The notes under the pieces: model-generated
What the model was told of the DNA's origin: nothing
The model's input: only the letters and a program-made list of their open reading frames with translations
Databases searched by the model: none
Part shown: in pieces, positions 24,185 through 26,897 of the stretch
Position numbering within the stretch: the first letter of the stretch is position 1
Layout of the letters: every line of letters starts with the position of its first letter
Translations under genes and position numbers: made by a program
Source: Colwellia_A sp041890515
GTDB lineage: Bacteria > Pseudomonadota > Gammaproteobacteria > Enterobacterales > Alteromonadaceae
NCBI GenBank assembly: GCA_041890515.1
Contig: JASDWX010000031.1
Location: 1-26,897, forward strand
DNA length: 26,897 bases
Direction of reading: 5' to 3'

Positions 24185-24660
24185 TAGTTTACCACGCCAT
24201 GCTTGATCATGATATTTTCAAATAAATTTATTATTGCTTCTAATCCTTGTTGATCATTTTCATCAAAATGATCATATACCGTGCTATCTATATCGAGTAC
24301 AGCAATAACTTCGTTATCCATTTTCACTGGAATAACAATTTCTGAGTTAGTACTTGCATCACAGGCGATGTGACCATCAAATGAATGAACATTAGCAACT
24401 CGTTGAGTAATACGCTGGCTAGCGGCATTGCCACAAACTCCAGTTCCTAAAGGAATACGGATACAAGCAACTTTCCCTTGGAAAGGACCTAATACTAGCT
24501 CATTGTTAATTAAACGGTAAAAACCAACCCAATTAACTTGCGGTAAATACTCAAAGAGCAAGGCGCTAATATTTGCCATATTGGCAATAGTATCAGACTC
24601 ATCACTAATTAAAGCATCAACTTGTTGATAAAGTTCTTGATATAAATCATTTTTGTTCAT
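24184..24660 (-). CDS. msrC: Free methionine-(R)-sulfoxide reductase (GAF domain)
   Basis: Reduces free L-methionine-R-sulfoxide in the cytoplasm; YebR/fRMsr family. A single GAF domain of 158 aa contains WVGFYRL, the GPFQGKVACIRIPLGTGVCG loop and HIACDASTNSEIVIPV. The cysteines at 66, 76 and 100 have the same 10 and 24 residue spacing as the redox cysteines 84, 94 and 118 of the E. coli enzyme, so all three are kept. It heads the unit with the small unknown gene, proQ and prc, as msrC does next to proQ in E. coli. The ribosome-binding site is weak. Confidence 0.93.
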   Translation of the reverse strand: MNKNDLYQELYQQVDALISDESDTIANMANISALLFEYLPQVNWVGFYRLINNELVLGPFQGKVACIRIPLGTGVCGNAASQRITQRVANVHSFDGHIACDASTNSEIVIPVKMDNEVIAVLDIDSTVYDHFDENDQQGLEAIINLFENIMIKHGVVN

Positions 24661-24805
24661 AAATAGCTGTATTCTTAGTTTATCAAAGATAAATGATGGT
24701 CAAAAAACGCATAACATAACCCGATATCCTGTGAAGTTAAAGCTCTTATTACAGTTTTAATGCAGTTTTCACCTATATTTCTTCTAAATCAATAAACACA
24801 GGTCA

Positions 24806-25594
24806 TTATTTATCATCTTTAATAGCAAATGTAACACTTACTTGTGCTGAAACGTCTTTTCGTGCAACTTGTGAACTAAAACCATCACTGCTCCTGCTTG
24901 CCACGATATAAGCGTTTGGTGTGTGATAAGACGATTCTTTGAAACTAGCCAGTTTCCCTAGCTTCACGTTAATTTTTTTAGCGATGGCTTCAGCTTTTTG
25001 ACTGGCATTTTCTAAGGCTTTTATCAATGCTTGTTGATATAAAGCTTCATTGTTTGTAATAGACGTTTTTAATGGGGAGATTTGACTAACACCAATTTTA
25101 ACCACATTATCAAGAAGTTGATCATAAAGTGTAAAGTCGGTAAATGTCACCATAATGGTACGAGAGACTTCAAAGTAAATTTTTTCTTGCCTATATAATG
25201 TGTTGCTCGCTAATTGATTGTTATTAATAACAGCTTTCGCATGACTTTTGCCTTTATTGACACTTTCTTCAGTCAATCTTTTATGTACTTCAAATTCAGG
25301 AGCATACGTTTTTTGTTCATAACGAGGTGTCAGTTGTAATCGAGCAGATTCAATCGCATTTTTGGCAATCCCCATTGATAAATACATATCTGTTACTAAA
25401 CTGCTTTTTTGATCAACCTGTGCTTTAGCTTTACTGGCTATAGCCCCTCGTTGATTAATTGATACTGTAAAAATAAATTGATCAGGTTCTGCCTTTACTG
25501 ATGCTTTACCAATAACTTCAATACCCTGTACTGAATATTGCTCTGCTATAGTTATAGCAGAAAATAGACTAATAATAATGAATAAATATTTCAT
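24806..25594 (-). CDS. SIMPL-domain (DUF541) exported protein
   Basis: A 262-aa protein with a short signal peptide (to about Ala17). The SIMPL/DUF541 domain is recognised by GIEVIGKASVKAEPDQFIFT, AIESARLQLTPRYE and the C-terminal NASQKAEAIAKKINVKLGKL and VSAQVSVTFAI. Relatives include the oxidative-stress protein YggE of E. coli and BP26 of Brucella, which forms periplasmic channel-like assemblies. The molecular role is unclear. It is probably periplasmic. An AGGAAG ribosome-binding site precedes the ATG, and it stands alone between two non-coding gaps. Confidence 0.88.
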   Translation of the reverse strand: MKYLFIIISLFSAITIAEQYSVQGIEVIGKASVKAEPDQFIFTVSINQRGAIASKAKAQVDQKSSLVTDMYLSMGIAKNAIESARLQLTPRYEQKTYAPEFEVHKRLTEESVNKGKSHAKAVINNNQLASNTLYRQEKIYFEVSRTIMVTFTDFTLYDQLLDNVVKIGVSQISPLKTSITNNEALYQQALIKALENASQKAEAIAKKINVKLGKLASFKESSYHTPNAYIVASRSSDGFSSQVARKDVSAQVSVTFAIKDDK

Positions 25595-25829
25595 AAACTT
25601 CCTGTATATTTGGCTGATTTGTTATATATATTTAAAAGCTAAACTCCCGCTGAGTATACTCAATAAACGTTTTTTATTTTATAAACGCATCCATCAAAAG
25701 AAAATCTCACTCATCTTTAATCGTAAATATATTATTTAGGCTGTTGCTTTAATTGCTACCAGATTCTAATTATTCGACGGCTAATTCAATTTATAATAAA
25801 AAACATAAGTCATAGGAACCTTTAAAGCG

Positions 25830-26726
25830 TTAACGAATAGCCCAATGTTTAATCTCTTGTTCTAATAAGAATTGTTCCGCATTCTCCCCTTGCATTTGAG
25901 CTAAGGTGGCTAATAAACCGGCTTGTATACATTGTGGAGCTGAAACGGTTATTGAATGTGGAGCATTCTGAATTGGCCAACCTGTTTTAGCATTAAGAAT
26001 GTGGCTATAACGTTTGCCATTTTTTAATAAAAAACGTTTAGCGTCACCACTTGTTGCTAATGCGCCTTTAAATAAAGACACCACCATCGTTTTTTTATCA
26101 ACAAAACCAGGATGTTCAACGCCAACTTGCCATGGCTCTCCATTTTTACGGGCTAAGTTTGTTGCTAAGTCACCGCCAAGGTTAACGAGCACGGGTTGGT
26201 CTGTTAGTGCGTTGATTAATAACAGTGCGCGGTCTACAGCATATTCTTTGCCAATGCCGCCAAAATCAATTTCCATAAGTGAAGGCAAAATAATTTTTGT
26301 ATTGTCATATACTATTTTTTGCCAACCAATATTTTTCAACTCTTTAGTTATAGAACCCTGGCTCGGTATATTGTCTGTACAATCAAAACGCCACACTTTT
26401 CTTAATACACCAGATGTTAAGTCAAAAATACCATCACTAAGTTGAAAACAGGTATCCGCAAAATTTAGCAAAGCAAAGGTTTCATCATCAATTTCAATAG
26501 GCCTGCCACAACCTTTATTAATTTGGCTGCAAAGGCTAAGGGGATTATAGCGGCTATACTTATCTTCAATACGCCAGACTTCTTCACTCACTGTTTTAGC
26601 TATTTTATTAGCGAGGTCTTTATCATCGATTTCTGCAATAACTTCGCAAGCGCTAGCCATTGCATCAAATTGAATGCAGAATCCATCTGGTCGTTGAGTA
26701 ACGATTATTTTTCGACTTTTATTCAA
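25830..26726 (-). CDS. apbE: ApbE-like FAD:protein FMN transferase, without export signal
   Basis: Transfers FMN from FAD to a Ser/Thr of target flavoproteins. At 298 aa it carries the ApbE core: FDAMASACEVIAEI (20-33), YSRYNPLSLCSQIN (57-70), EIDFGGIGKEYAVD (152-165), VNLGGDLATN (181-190), ATSGDAKRF (224-232) and the metal-binding HILNAKTGWP (242-251). The start is a TTG at 26726 supported by AAAGG 7 nt upstream; the first ATG, at residue 23, would cut the conserved FDAM strand. No signal peptide or lipobox is visible, although many ApbE proteins are exported lipoproteins, so this one may work in the cytoplasm. An outer-membrane protein gene ends 86 bp upstream. Confidence 0.92.
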   Translation of the reverse strand: MNKSRKIIVTQRPDGFCIQFDAMASACEVIAEIDDKDLANKIAKTVSEEVWRIEDKYSRYNPLSLCSQINKGCGRPIEIDDETFALLNFADTCFQLSDGIFDLTSGVLRKVWRFDCTDNIPSQGSITKELKNIGWQKIVYDNTKIILPSLMEIDFGGIGKEYAVDRALLLINALTDQPVLVNLGGDLATNLARKNGEPWQVGVEHPGFVDKKTMVVSLFKGALATSGDAKRFLLKNGKRYSHILNAKTGWPIQNAPHSITVSAPQCIQAGLLATLAQMQGENAEQFLLEQEIKHWAIR

Positions 26727-26747
26727 TTTTCGACCTTTACAAAAAGA

Positions 26748-26783
26748 TAAAGCCCATATTCACTTCATTAAATAAGGGCTTTA
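26748..26783 (-). terminator. Terminator between the outer-membrane protein gene and apbE
   Basis: TAAAGCCC (26748-26755) pairs with GGGCTTTA (26776-26783) over a 20-nt loop; on the - strand it is followed by TCTTTTT and then the apbE ribosome-binding site. The long loop makes it weaker than the terminators at pyrD and pepN. Partial read-through into apbE is plausible. Confidence 0.65.
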
Positions 26784-26812
26784 AGATTTTTATTGCTGTT
26801 AATATTTATACT

Positions 26813-26897
26813 TTAGAATGAATAGCTCACCTGTGCAATAATTGCATCTACACTCTCGTATAGCTCCATATCAGTTAAAACACCCGGTGCTTTATGC
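26813..26897 (-). CDS. C-terminus of an outer-membrane beta-barrel protein, 5' part outside window
   Basis: An open frame enters from the right edge and ends at TAA 26813-26815. It reads KAPGVLTDMELY, ESVDAIIAQVSYSF and stop. The final strand with alternating hydrophobic residues and terminal Phe is the classical C-terminal signature of Gram-negative outer-membrane barrels recognised by BamA. The family cannot be told from 27 residues. DUF3570 barrels are often found next to apbE genes in marine bacteria and are one candidate. The terminator at 26748-26783 follows it. Confidence 0.6.
   Translation of the reverse strand, partial: HKAPGVLTDMELYESVDAIIAQVSYSF

Noticed and set aside
26014..26445. 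143-aa + strand frame inside apbE
   Set aside because: Antisense to conserved ApbE motifs; no domain character of its own.
1..26897. Mobile elements, phage, CRISPR, toxin-antitoxin or defence genes
   Set aside because: No transposase, integrase, regular repeat-spacer array or recognisable defence protein occurs on either strand.

Overview
The window reads as ordinary chromosome of an AT-rich marine gammaproteobacterium of the Alteromonadales, most likely Colwelliaceae (Colwellia/Thalassotalea-like). The pointers are the very large NAD-dependent glutamate dehydrogenase, a DUF2835 gene beside pepN, the msrC-proQ-prc order, and the DUF1302/DUF1329/YCF48/RND gene set. Placement is by gene content and protein character only. 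I see no tRNA or rRNA gene, insertion sequence, phage gene or CRISPR array.

Layout: the 3' end of trmO enters from the left on the + strand. All later genes are on the - strand except one small unknown gene at 2418. From left to right: a SlyD-like FKBP isomerase; an EamA permease; the unknown + strand gene, convergent with pyrD; pyrD; a glutamate dehydrogenase gene cut near its 3' end by in-frame stops; a four-gene envelope cluster (DUF1302 porin-like protein, LolA-like DUF1329 protein, YCF48 propeller, RND/MMPL transporter); DUF2835 and pepN; nhaC; an RNA-chaperone/protease group (msrC, small unknown gene, proQ, prc); a SIMPL protein; apbE; and the last codons of an outer-membrane protein gene.

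Most genes are housekeeping: tRNA modification, protein folding, pyrimidine synthesis, glutamate catabolism, peptide turnover, ion homeostasis, envelope proteolysis, methionine repair and flavinylation. The most system-like part is 9112-16276. There an outer-membrane barrel, a periplasmic LolA-fold protein, a periplasmic beta-propeller and an inner-membrane RND pump lie in one transcriptional direction, behind a perfect AAAC-N4-GTTT inverted repeat that resembles the core of the fatty-acid-responsive PsrA operator. I infer a trans-envelope route for a lipid or other hydrophobic substrate.

Two other points stand out. The glutamate dehydrogenase reading frame is interrupted by three in-frame stops about 110 codons before its natural end, while the tail beyond is still well preserved. 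At pyrD and pepN, a rho-independent terminator for the upstream gene lies just before the ribosome-binding site, and a plausible promoter overlaps the terminator's 5' arm. A new transcript would then start inside the loop and could not form the hairpin.
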